From Oscillospiraceae bacterium (GTDB lineage: Bacteria > Bacillota > Clostridia > Oscillospirales > Oscillospiraceae), in NCBI GenBank assembly GCA_016296635.1, contig JAEDIZ010000022.1, forward strand, positions 1 to 25,374: 25,374 bases of DNA, written 5' to 3'. The first letter of the stretch is position 1, and the number at the start of each line of letters is the position of its first letter. The notes beneath the pieces are model-generated. The model saw only the letters and a program-made list of their open reading frames with translations. It was not told where the DNA came from and made no database searches. Made by a program: the position numbers and the translations under genes. Below are positions 17,801 through 24,289 of the stretch, piece after piece.

Positions 17801-18655
17801 TTATTTATAGCGGGTCTGCTTGACTTCCTCCAGGGCCTGTGCAAGCAGTTCGGGATCGGTCAGCATGCCATGATGCCACTTGGGCGTGCCTTCCATGAAG
17901 GAAACGCCATAGCCTTTGATGGTGTGGCCGATAATGACAGTAGGAACATCAGAATCTGCATCAGGGATATTATCCAGTGCGTCTACAACTTCTTCCATGC
18001 AGTTGCCGTTTATCTCAACAACATTCCAGCCAAAGGCTTTGAACTTGTCTCCCAGAGGCTCCAGCCTGAGGCCGCCATACTGCTCCTCTGTGGGCGAACT
18101 GAGACTGACCATGTTTCTGTCTACCAGGGCGACAAGGTTGCCGAGCTTGTAATGCGCTGCCAGCATGGCGCCTTCCCAGATCGCCCCTTCGTTGCACTCG
18201 CCGTCCCCGAGCATCGTGAACACATGGTGCTTGTCTCCCCGTTCCTTCGCCGCCAGGGCCAGGCCGGAGCAAAGCGTTAGTCCGTGGCCAAGCGAGCCGG
18301 AGGATACCTCCATGCCGGGGTTCTGGTTCTTGCAGGGATGCATGCCGTAGCGGCTGCCCCACGCGCCGTAGGTTTCAAAAATCTCATCAATACTGCCATA
18401 GCCCGCCATGGCCATGGCAATATACAGGCATCCTGCGCCGTGCCCCTTGGAAAGGACAAATCTGTCTCTCTCGGGCCACTTGCCCGGGTAATCCAGATTT
18501 TTCTTCATCTTGTACATATAGAGTGCTGTCATCATATCTGCCATAGAAAGATCTCCGCCCAGATGGATGACAGTCTTTGCGGAAAGCTTGAGTACTAATT
18601 CGCGCATTTCCAGTGCCTGGTCTTTCAACCGTTCAATGGTTTCTTTATCAGCCAT
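17801..18655 (-). CDS. Transketolase, N-terminal (TPP diphosphate-binding) subunit
   Basis: The 284-residue product matches the first half of transketolase. RDRFVLSKGHGAGCLY and SSGSLGHGLTL are present, as is the TPP-Mg motif GDGECNEGAIWEGAMLAA ending in VALVDRN. The GGAGG ribosome site is 9 nt before the ATG. It is first in the operon and follows a sigma-54 promoter by about 49 nt, so it should respond to a PrpR-like activator rather than being constitutive. That is unusual for housekeeping transketolase and suggests a substrate-induced catabolic role with the flavoprotein and UxaA-type dehydratase downstream. Confidence 0.93.
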   Translation of the reverse strand: MADKETIERLKDQALEMRELVLKLSAKTVIHLGGDLSMADMMTALYMYKMKKNLDYPGKWPERDRFVLSKGHGAGCLYIAMAMAGYGSIDEIFETYGAWGSRYGMHPCKNQNPGMEVSSGSLGHGLTLCSGLALAAKERGDKHHVFTMLGDGECNEGAIWEGAMLAAHYKLGNLVALVDRNMVSLSSPTEEQYGGLRLEPLGDKFKAFGWNVVEINGNCMEEVVDALDNIPDADSDVPTVIIGHTIKGYGVSFMEGTPKWHHGMLTDPELLAQALEEVKQTRYK

Positions 18656-18714
18656 AGATTAGGTCCTCCTTAATTTTTGTTCTCCATGGTTGGGTACTTA
18701 TCTATCTATATTTC

Positions 18715-18730
18715 AGCAATAATCATGCCA
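18715..18730 (-). promoter_or_regulatory. Sigma-54 (-24/-12) promoter of the transketolase-flavoprotein-dehydratase operon
   Basis: On the minus strand it reads TGGCAT-N5-TTGCT with correct GG-N10-GC spacing, directly after the DUF2877 stop codon (18735). The predicted start is near 18704. The flanking AAAGTTGGCAT is identical to the site upstream of fdrA. Any enhancer would have to lie inside the 3' end of the DUF2877 gene; the fdrA-type 14-bp repeat is not seen there. Confidence 0.83.
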
Positions 18731-18734
18731 ACTT

Positions 18735-19640
18735 TCACGCCCACATAGTGTTTATCACTCTCGCCGTGAAAACCACGCCGGCCATCATGTCCGCGCCGGA
18801 GCTGCCGCCGATCGAAATCAGTCTCGCAGCCGCGTGCGGCCAGTCTTCTCCGCCTGCCGCTGTCAGAACATCCTCGATGGCGGAGAATCGGCCGCCGGCC
18901 GCAGCCGCGAGCAGATATGCCGCGCTGTATTTATTGGTCTTTTTTTCTGCCTTTTCCGCGACCAGAGAACAGAACGCAGTCCTTACTTTCAAATCGTTCC
19001 CCCATTCTCTGGCGCAAAAATGGAGTGTGGAAAGCATTCCGGTGATAAAATCGTCAAAGGACGGGGTCAATCCCCTGCCCAGTCCAAGCACGCCATCCAG
19101 CCCTGTACTGAGCTCGGCCAAATTTGCCATCCTCAGCCCCCGCTCTATTTTCTGTATCCCGCCAAGACCGGTAAGGGCAAATATATCGTCAAGCGCATCC
19201 CGTTCGATCTCCGCGGAATCCCTGATCGAAAACGGCGAAAGATTGGATCTGTTTTGTGAGACCAAAAAGGCTCCGCCGCTGTTTTGGAGAAAATATATTC
19301 CCTCTGCCGCCGTTGACACCGGCCTTCCGGGCCCATAGGGCCTGTACTCTATTCGGGCAAACATGTCCCCATCCGCAAGCCTGAGACAGTTATGCTCAAG
19401 GTTCAGCACACTTCCTGCCTCAATTCCCAGGTTCTTCGCCTTGTCGTTTATTTCCGTTCCGGCCAGCCCGAAGGGCAAGCTGCCATAGGCCCGGTCATAG
19501 AGCATAAGGATCCTGCCCTTATCATCCGCAAAATATATGCCGGAGCTGAACACGCCTGCCGCTGTAAGTTCATGTTTTTCTGCGCAATACCCGGCAAGCG
19601 CCGGATCACTGACCGTCAGTATTCTGTTCAAGTTCCTCAC
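18735..19640 (-). CDS. allH: DUF2877 (YlbF/AllH) family subunit of a putative carbamoyltransferase
   Basis: The 301-residue protein carries the two DUF2877 signatures: GRGLTPSFDDFITGML in the middle and GGSSGADMMAGVVF near the C-terminus. In the family as I recall it the first reads LTPSGDD, so Phe replaces Gly here. In E. coli the homologue YlbF is AllH, the third subunit of oxamate carbamoyltransferase AllFGH. Here it is about 12 kb from the fdrA-DUF1116 pair and overlaps the sigma-54 activator gene by 35 nt. The start taken is GTG 19640; TTG 19631 is possible and no clear ribosome site precedes either, consistent with translational coupling to the activator. It ends just before a sigma-54 promoter. 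No carbamate kinase is visible in the window. Confidence 0.83.
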   Translation of the reverse strand: MRNLNRILTVSDPALAGYCAEKHELTAAGVFSSGIYFADDKGRILMLYDRAYGSLPFGLAGTEINDKAKNLGIEAGSVLNLEHNCLRLADGDMFARIEYRPYGPGRPVSTAAEGIYFLQNSGGAFLVSQNRSNLSPFSIRDSAEIERDALDDIFALTGLGGIQKIERGLRMANLAELSTGLDGVLGLGRGLTPSFDDFITGMLSTLHFCAREWGNDLKVRTAFCSLVAEKAEKKTNKYSAAYLLAAAAGGRFSAIEDVLTAAGGEDWPHAAARLISIGGSSGADMMAGVVFTARVINTMWA

Positions 19641-21513
19641 CGTCCATCTGTTTGAGCCTTCTATGCAGTGTTGGGCGGCTTATTCCCAGTTTTTTCGCCG
19701 CGAGCGTCTTATTTCCCCCGCATTCTTTCAGCGTCCTTTGTATCAGTTCCTTTTTCGCATCATCCAGTGTTTTCGGCTCATCGGCCTGCTTAACCGCTTT
19801 CGGTGTACTGTTTATATGCAGTGCGTCCATAACCTGTTCGGCTTCTACGTTTTCCCCTACGCTTGTCACCACCAGTCGTTCAACCACGTTTTTCAGTTCA
19901 CGGACATTCCCCGGCCAGGCATAATTCTTCAGGATCTCCATCGCTTCAGGCGAATACTCCAAGGTCCGCCGTCCATTTTCCGCCGCATATTTTTTTGTAA
20001 AATTTTGAATCAGTGTTTCAATGTTTTCTCTGCACGCGCGCAGCGGCGGCAGCTCCAGTGACAAAACGTCAAGCCGGTAATAAAAATCGCTTCGGAACTT
20101 GCCCTCGTCCACCATTTTTTTCAGATCGCGGTTTGACGCGGCAATAACGCGTATATCCACGGGGATGACCTTATCATCGCCAACGCGCATGATCTCATGC
20201 TCCTCCAGCACGCGAAGCAGTCTGGCCTGCATGTCGAGGCTCGTTTCCCCGATCTCATCCAGGAAGATCGTACCCTTATGCGCAAGCTCAAACAGGCCGA
20301 TCTTTCCGCCGCGTTTTGCCCCGGTGAACGCGCCTTCAACGTAACCGAACAGCTCGGATTCCAGCAGGTTTGCCGGTATCGTCGCGCAGTTGACCGCAAC
20401 AAACGCCTCCTCACAGCGTTTGCTGTAGTTATGTATGCTCTGGGCAAACATCTCTTTGCCTGTTCCCGTCTCGCCCGAAATCAGTATGGAAGAATTAACT
20501 ACCGCATAACGTTTCGCAGTCTGCACGGCCTTTTTCAGCAAAGGGCTTTCTGCGCAGATATTATCAAAGCTGTTTTTCGCGATAAGGCCCTTATTGGCCA
20601 GTTTCTGGCGTATCTTCCGTTCGATCTTATGAACGTATTCGACTTCCTGCATCACGGTCACAAGGCTGTTTTCCTGTTCTTTTATGGGCAGAAAAGACGC
20701 TGTGAATTTGTAATCGTTATACTCATACAATTCGTCATATACCGGCGTTCCGGTGCTCAGCGCTTTTTCCTTCATCTGCTGCATCTCGGGCAGCGGAAAA
20801 CCGCTGAGAACCACGTCTGCGCCAAGCAGCTTGGTGGCCCGCCGGTTCGCATGAGAGATGTCCCCTTTGCTGTCGACCACAATGACCCCTTCGCTTATGG
20901 TGTTCAACGCCGCTTCAAAAAGCTTGTCCCAGTGCTGGTCCCGGGCCAGCGCGGAGAGCACGCCCTTTGCCTCGATAATGGCGGTGACGATTTCATATTC
21001 GCTGGTTTTTATGCAGTAGTCATGGATGCCATAAGCCCTGGCTGCACGTGTTGCATCATAGCCGCCGATCACGGCTTTTATGCCGTCCTTCCGGAGTTGC
21101 GTCATGATCTTGTCAAAATCGGCCCACTGTTTTATCTCGAAATAATGGATCTTTGCGCCTATCGGCCTTTCAAGTTCACGGGTCATCTGAACCATGGTCG
21201 CGTTGCCGATAACAGCAAACTCTCCCCACTCGTTCGTTGCTCTGACCAGCATCGCCGCAATGTCGTTTCCGGTAAAAGGAATTGCCGTAATGGGCAGCCC
21301 CACATTACGGGCGCGGAGATAACGTGCGTGGCCACCGCGGGCAATGATGCACTGCCCGCCAAGCGCCCGGAAATTTTCTATGATCTTCAGGCTCTCTTCA
21401 TAGGTGTGCGTCATAAGCATCTCAACGTCATCCTCCGCTCCGGCGTGCGCGATGGCGTCTTTTACTGTGGGAAGCATCTCTTCGCTGTTTACAAGAAGTG
21501 CTATCGGTTTCAT
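19606..21513 (-). CDS. Sigma-54-dependent activator with PrpR-type sensor, AAA+ and Fis HTH (copy 2)
   Basis: The 635-residue protein has the same architecture as the activator at 6633-8525: PrpR-N-like sensor (about 1-185), PAS-like segment (about 195-290), AAA+ domain with Walker A GETGTGKE (about 347), GAFTGA (about 394) and GTIFLDEIGE, then C-terminal Fis helix-turn-helix CGGNKTLAAKKLGISRPTLHRR. The sensor domain differs strongly from copy 1 while the AAA+ core is similar, so the two probably sense different or related ligands. GGAGGG is 7 nt before the ATG. It overlaps the AllH-like gene, and the nearest downstream sigma-54 promoter (18715-18730) is its likely target. A sigma-70-like promoter lies at 21544-21573. 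Confidence 0.93.
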   Translation of the reverse strand: MKPIALLVNSEEMLPTVKDAIAHAGAEDDVEMLMTHTYEESLKIIENFRALGGQCIIARGGHARYLRARNVGLPITAIPFTGNDIAAMLVRATNEWGEFAVIGNATMVQMTRELERPIGAKIHYFEIKQWADFDKIMTQLRKDGIKAVIGGYDATRAARAYGIHDYCIKTSEYEIVTAIIEAKGVLSALARDQHWDKLFEAALNTISEGVIVVDSKGDISHANRRATKLLGADVVLSGFPLPEMQQMKEKALSTGTPVYDELYEYNDYKFTASFLPIKEQENSLVTVMQEVEYVHKIERKIRQKLANKGLIAKNSFDNICAESPLLKKAVQTAKRYAVVNSSILISGETGTGKEMFAQSIHNYSKRCEEAFVAVNCATIPANLLESELFGYVEGAFTGAKRGGKIGLFELAHKGTIFLDEIGETSLDMQARLLRVLEEHEIMRVGDDKVIPVDIRVIAASNRDLKKMVDEGKFRSDFYYRLDVLSLELPPLRACRENIETLIQNFTKKYAAENGRRTLEYSPEAMEILKNYAWPGNVRELKNVVERLVVTSVGENVEAEQVMDALHINSTPKAVKQADEPKTLDDAKKELIQRTLKECGGNKTLAAKKLGISRPTLHRRLKQMDGEELEQNTDGQ

Positions 21514-21543
21514 CTGTTTCCCTCCAAAAACTGTCGTTGCTTA

Positions 21544-21573
21544 ACTATAACATGTTTCCGCGGAGGCTGTCGC
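21544..21573 (-). promoter_or_regulatory. Candidate sigma-70 promoter of the second activator
   Basis: On the minus strand GCGACA-N18-TATAGT has an extended -10 (TGTTATAGT). The -35 matches only 4/6 and the spacer is 18 nt. It falls in the 66-nt gap between the radical SAM gene and the activator; no terminator is seen there, so read-through from the RiPP unit is also possible. Confidence 0.45.
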
Positions 21574-21579
21574 ATTATT

Positions 21580-22968
21580 TTACGGTTTATCATTTGTTGT
21601 ATCAAAATATTCCTTTATCGCGTCTGCCCAACCGTTCTGGAAAAAACCGCACGCTCTCAAGTCAGGGGCAAGGTAATCTTCCCCGGCGCTTCCTGAGGCC
21701 GACGCTCTGCACCCTCCGCAGCAGTGGAGTCTGTACTTGCAGCTGCGGCACTTTGCATTGTGCTGCAGATACGCATCAAGCCGTCTGTCTGCATACCGCA
21801 TATATTCCGAGTTGCTGAGGATCTCCCTGAGCGGGATTTGAAAAAGATTCGGAAACTGCTTTTCGATCGCTGTCCCGGCCATGGACATGCAGGGCAGTAT
21901 ATTTCCCTGGGGGCTGATATACAATTCTCTCCGAATATGCGCGCATAAGAGCTGGTGTGCTTCGCCGCCCTCAGCGCAATTATGCTCAAAGGGTACAAAA
22001 CATTTTTTCTCATCCTTCATGTACGCAAACATTCCGTCAAGCATCAGGCTCATGGGTGCGCCCTCTGCGAAAAACACCGGAATATATTTCATATAGATCC
22101 CGAAACACTCGTCGTCATCCAGATACTCACTGCGCTCATTAAGCCATTCGCCGGCCGGGCTGGTATTGTTCACCTTCAGGCCGGAACAGCCGAGCTGCGC
22201 GAGCAATTGTACGCTTTCGCGCAGAGTCCCGGCATTCCGGCGGTTAAGGCACATGGCTGCCGAGGTTTTGAAGCCCCGGTCCCGGCATATCTGAAAGGCC
22301 TCTATGACCCGTCTCTCCGCGCCTTCAAGTCCCCGCAACCAGTCATGGCAGCCTGCGCCGTCAAAGCTGATCTGAAGCTGCGGATGTATTCCGCGTGCCT
22401 CAAACCCATCCAGCAGTGCGTCATTCACCAGCATCCCGTTGGTGAAAAGCGTGGTCAGCTTTATGTTTTTTTCACACAGCGCGTCTACGATTTTCCAGAA
22501 ATCGCGCCGTACAAGCGGCTCTCCGCCGGTCAGCGAGACTTTTCCCACACCGCATTCTGCCAATTGGTCGATGGTCTCCAAACATTCATCGTACCCCAGC
22601 TCACCCAACGCGCCCTCAGGGGCAGACATGAAGCAATGCCTGCACCGAAGATTGCAGTTTCCGGTAACAGACCATTGTGCCGATTCCTTAAACCGGGCAG
22701 GATACTGCCGGTACCGTTGTCTTTCTTCCAATACACATTTTTCTGTACACTCGCTGACTACGCCGGAGTCGATATACTCGTTCAGCATGCGGCGCTGAAC
22801 CTCATTCAACGCAGCATCGGAAAACGCATATTCGCCGTCGCAATGGAACAACAGCAGAAATCGGTCGCGGCTGAGAAACGTGACATCATTGGACTTCAGC
22901 TCTACAAGTGCATACGGCAGACGCTGCCAACCCCGCAGGGCAAAGCTCCGTGAAAGAATATACTTCAT
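21580..22968 (-). CDS. Radical SAM/SPASM peptide maturase
   Basis: The 462-residue enzyme has an N-terminal region of about 100 residues that could be a precursor-recognition (RRE-like) domain. The radical SAM motif CNLRCRHC (C105, C109, C112) binds the 4Fe-4S cluster and SAM, with GGEP near 148. A complete SPASM domain follows: C342-x12-G-x4-C360, then CRSCKYRLHCCGGC (C407, C410, C416, C420) and C440, fitting Cx2Cx5Cx3C and able to hold two auxiliary clusters. Such enzymes install thioether, C-C or related crosslinks, epimers or other edits in ribosomal peptides. Its ATG is one base after the stop of the Nif11-type precursor gene, so the pair is translationally coupled and that peptide is the obvious substrate. 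The exact modification cannot be read from sequence. Confidence 0.92.
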   Translation of the reverse strand: MKYILSRSFALRGWQRLPYALVELKSNDVTFLSRDRFLLLFHCDGEYAFSDAALNEVQRRMLNEYIDSGVVSECTEKCVLEERQRYRQYPARFKESAQWSVTGNCNLRCRHCFMSAPEGALGELGYDECLETIDQLAECGVGKVSLTGGEPLVRRDFWKIVDALCEKNIKLTTLFTNGMLVNDALLDGFEARGIHPQLQISFDGAGCHDWLRGLEGAERRVIEAFQICRDRGFKTSAAMCLNRRNAGTLRESVQLLAQLGCSGLKVNNTSPAGEWLNERSEYLDDDECFGIYMKYIPVFFAEGAPMSLMLDGMFAYMKDEKKCFVPFEHNCAEGGEAHQLLCAHIRRELYISPQGNILPCMSMAGTAIEKQFPNLFQIPLREILSNSEYMRYADRRLDAYLQHNAKCRSCKYRLHCCGGCRASASGSAGEDYLAPDLRACGFFQNGWADAIKEYFDTTNDKP

Positions 22969-22969
22969 T

Positions 22970-23329
22970 TCACATGGACATAAAGGTTGAGCCTACAGTT
23001 GCGGGTGAAGTCTGCGCGGTACACCATATACCTGTCTCAACCGACGCGGCACAGGTGTCCCGATTCTGTACCGTCGAAGTGCAGACGCCGGCGTGGCTCG
23101 TGACAGCCTCCAGCTCAAGCGCGTCGTTATCACCGCACTCGGTCATGGCCGTCTCGAGCTGCTTTGCGTCAAAATCATATCCCAGCTTGCGCGCAGCGGC
23201 CGCTGCGCTTTCAATCCGTTCGGCGCGGGTCATTTCCCGGCCGGCAGGCATAAGCTCCTTCAATTTGGTCCTCAGTTCCTCGTTGAAATTCACGTCAAAA
23301 AGAAACACTTTTGCATTATCCAGTGACAT
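22970..23329 (-). CDS. Nif11-type RiPP precursor peptide with three-Cys core
   Basis: The 119-residue product begins MSLDNAKVFLFD, the classic Nif11-leader opening (MSLENAKAFL-like). It continues with an acidic/Ala-rich helical stretch, LGYDFDAKQLETAM and ending ELEAVTSHAG, which corresponds to the usual LEAVAGG leader end but lacks the double Gly. The core, about residues 81-119, has C83, C93 and C103 spaced exactly ten apart (Cx9Cx9C), then a Ser/Thr-rich, Cys-free tail finishing FMSM. A further Cys (C65) lies in the leader. AAGGAGGG is well placed before the ATG. It is followed immediately by a radical SAM/SPASM gene. No transporter, protease or immunity gene is seen nearby, so leader removal and export would use genes elsewhere. 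The final product and role are unknown. Confidence 0.85.
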   Translation of the reverse strand: MSLDNAKVFLFDVNFNEELRTKLKELMPAGREMTRAERIESAAAAARKLGYDFDAKQLETAMTECGDNDALELEAVTSHAGVCTSTVQNRDTCAASVETGIWCTAQTSPATVGSTFMSM

Positions 23330-23384
23330 ATTTTCCCTCCTTAAATGTCATTTTTGTTAAAATGTCGGGTATCTCAAAGCGCCA

Positions 23385-23424
23385 GAATAACCGTGACGGG
23401 TTTTAAGGCCCAGCACGGTTATTC
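23385..23424 (-). terminator. Hairpin between the VOC gene and the RiPP precursor
   Basis: The 11-bp arms GAATAACCGTG and CACGGTTATTC enclose an 18-nt loop containing a further GGG/CCC pair. It lies 22 nt beyond the VOC stop and has no T-run, so it is either a weak terminator or a leader structure controlling the RiPP genes. No convincing promoter was found in the 55 nt between it and the precursor ATG. Confidence 0.5.
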
Positions 23425-23445
23425 GTATATTATGGTTTTTCCGTA

Positions 23446-23943
23446 TTACTTGTCTTTGGTTTCCTGCGCTTCAAGCTTGGCCACTTCCTCAAAATTGGTC
23501 ACCTCTATCATGGTGCCAAGTTTATCGTTCGTATTGAAGAAGCCCCACTTGAGCGCGGGATGTCTGGAATTTGGCCCGGTCTGAATCATCTGAACTCCGT
23601 TTTCGTTCAGATGTTTCTCGAAGGCATCGAAATTGTCGGTATCAAAGGCCACATGGTGGAGTCCTTCGCCATGCTCATCGAGGAAGTCGGTCAGCGCTGA
23701 TCTATCGTTATAAGGCTGTAAAATCTCAAACTCAATTCCATTCATCTGGTACAGAGCCGCCCGCTGATAGAAGTCCCTCTCCTCGCCCAGATAGTACTTG
23801 GGTCCGGGCGCCGAGGGAGATTTTTCGATCACCCGGCTTGGCTCAGCGCCAAGTAAAATTCTGAATTGTTCCATGGTCTTATCCAAGTCCCTTACCACCA
23901 GGCCGACCTGGACAAGTTTTGGTTTAGAATATACTTCGCTCAT
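23446..23943 (-). CDS. VOC (glyoxalase/bleomycin-resistance/epimerase) superfamily protein
   Basis: The 165-residue, two-repeat VOC protein resembles methylmalonyl-CoA-epimerase-like members. The N-terminal repeat has VQVGLVVRDLDKTMEQF, with Gln at the first metal-ligand position, and GIEFEILQP with Glu. The second repeat has GEGLHHVAFDT with His and GTMIEVTNF with Glu. The four residues Q-E-H-E could form the metal site. It lies 7 nt after the mutarotase-like gene, and its GGAG ribosome site overlaps that gene's end, so it is the last member of the isomerase-mutarotase-VOC operon. An isomerase, epimerase or lyase acting on the same sugar derivative is plausible, but the reaction is not identified. 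Confidence 0.85.
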   Translation of the reverse strand: MSEVYSKPKLVQVGLVVRDLDKTMEQFRILLGAEPSRVIEKSPSAPGPKYYLGEERDFYQRAALYQMNGIEFEILQPYNDRSALTDFLDEHGEGLHHVAFDTDNFDAFEKHLNENGVQMIQTGPNSRHPALKWGFFNTNDKLGTMIEVTNFEEVAKLEAQETKDK

Positions 23944-23950
23944 ATCCGTT

Positions 23951-24274
23951 TCACTCCATCAGCCAAATCATTTTCCATACTTTGGGTTTGCCGTCCTTGT
24001 CCAGATCCATGCCCGACAAGCCTTCCATATTTTCATTCCATTTTGCCAGAATATCCCTGTGCTGCTCATATACTTCGCTCTTTCTCTCAGCGCCAAGGTA
24101 TTCATAATAGCCTATGGTATCCTCACCATTGGCCCAGATCGAATAGTTGCGCATACCCGCAGCGCGCATCAGCTCCTCCATCTCCGGATGAGTCTGGTAC
24201 ATCTCATTGTGTTTTCTGGCATATTCTTCAAGCTTCCCGGGGTTTACATGCCCTTTCCAGCAAAATCTTTCCAT
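23951..24274 (-). CDS. L-rhamnose mutarotase family protein (RhaM-like)
   Basis: The 107-residue protein fits the RhaM family: a dimeric alpha/beta barrel that interconverts alpha and beta anomers of a sugar. Seen are EEYARKHNEMY, containing the Tyr and His that correspond to the catalytic pair in E. coli RhaM, and GMRNYSIWANGEDTIGYYEY, which matches the family's NYSI-type strand and substrate region. AGGGAGAG precedes the ATG. It sits 15 nt after a sugar isomerase/epimerase and 7 nt before the VOC gene. No rhamnose isomerase or kinase is visible here, so the sugar may be a different 6-deoxy or dehydro sugar. Confidence 0.85.
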   Translation of the reverse strand: MERFCWKGHVNPGKLEEYARKHNEMYQTHPEMEELMRAAGMRNYSIWANGEDTIGYYEYLGAERKSEVYEQHRDILAKWNENMEGLSGMDLDKDGKPKVWKMIWLME

Positions 24275-24289
24275 ATTCTCTCCCTGCCC

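Noticed and set aside
18733..18771. Inverted repeat TTTCACG-N25-CGTGAAA upstream of the second sigma-54 promoter
   Set aside because: It overlaps the -24 flank and the DUF2877 coding end, the arms are short and widely spaced, and it does not resemble the 14-bp repeat near fdrA. It is too weak to call an operator.
20197..21696. A 499-codon open frame on the plus strand
   Set aside because: It is antisense to the second sigma-54 activator and its composition is that of a shadow frame.
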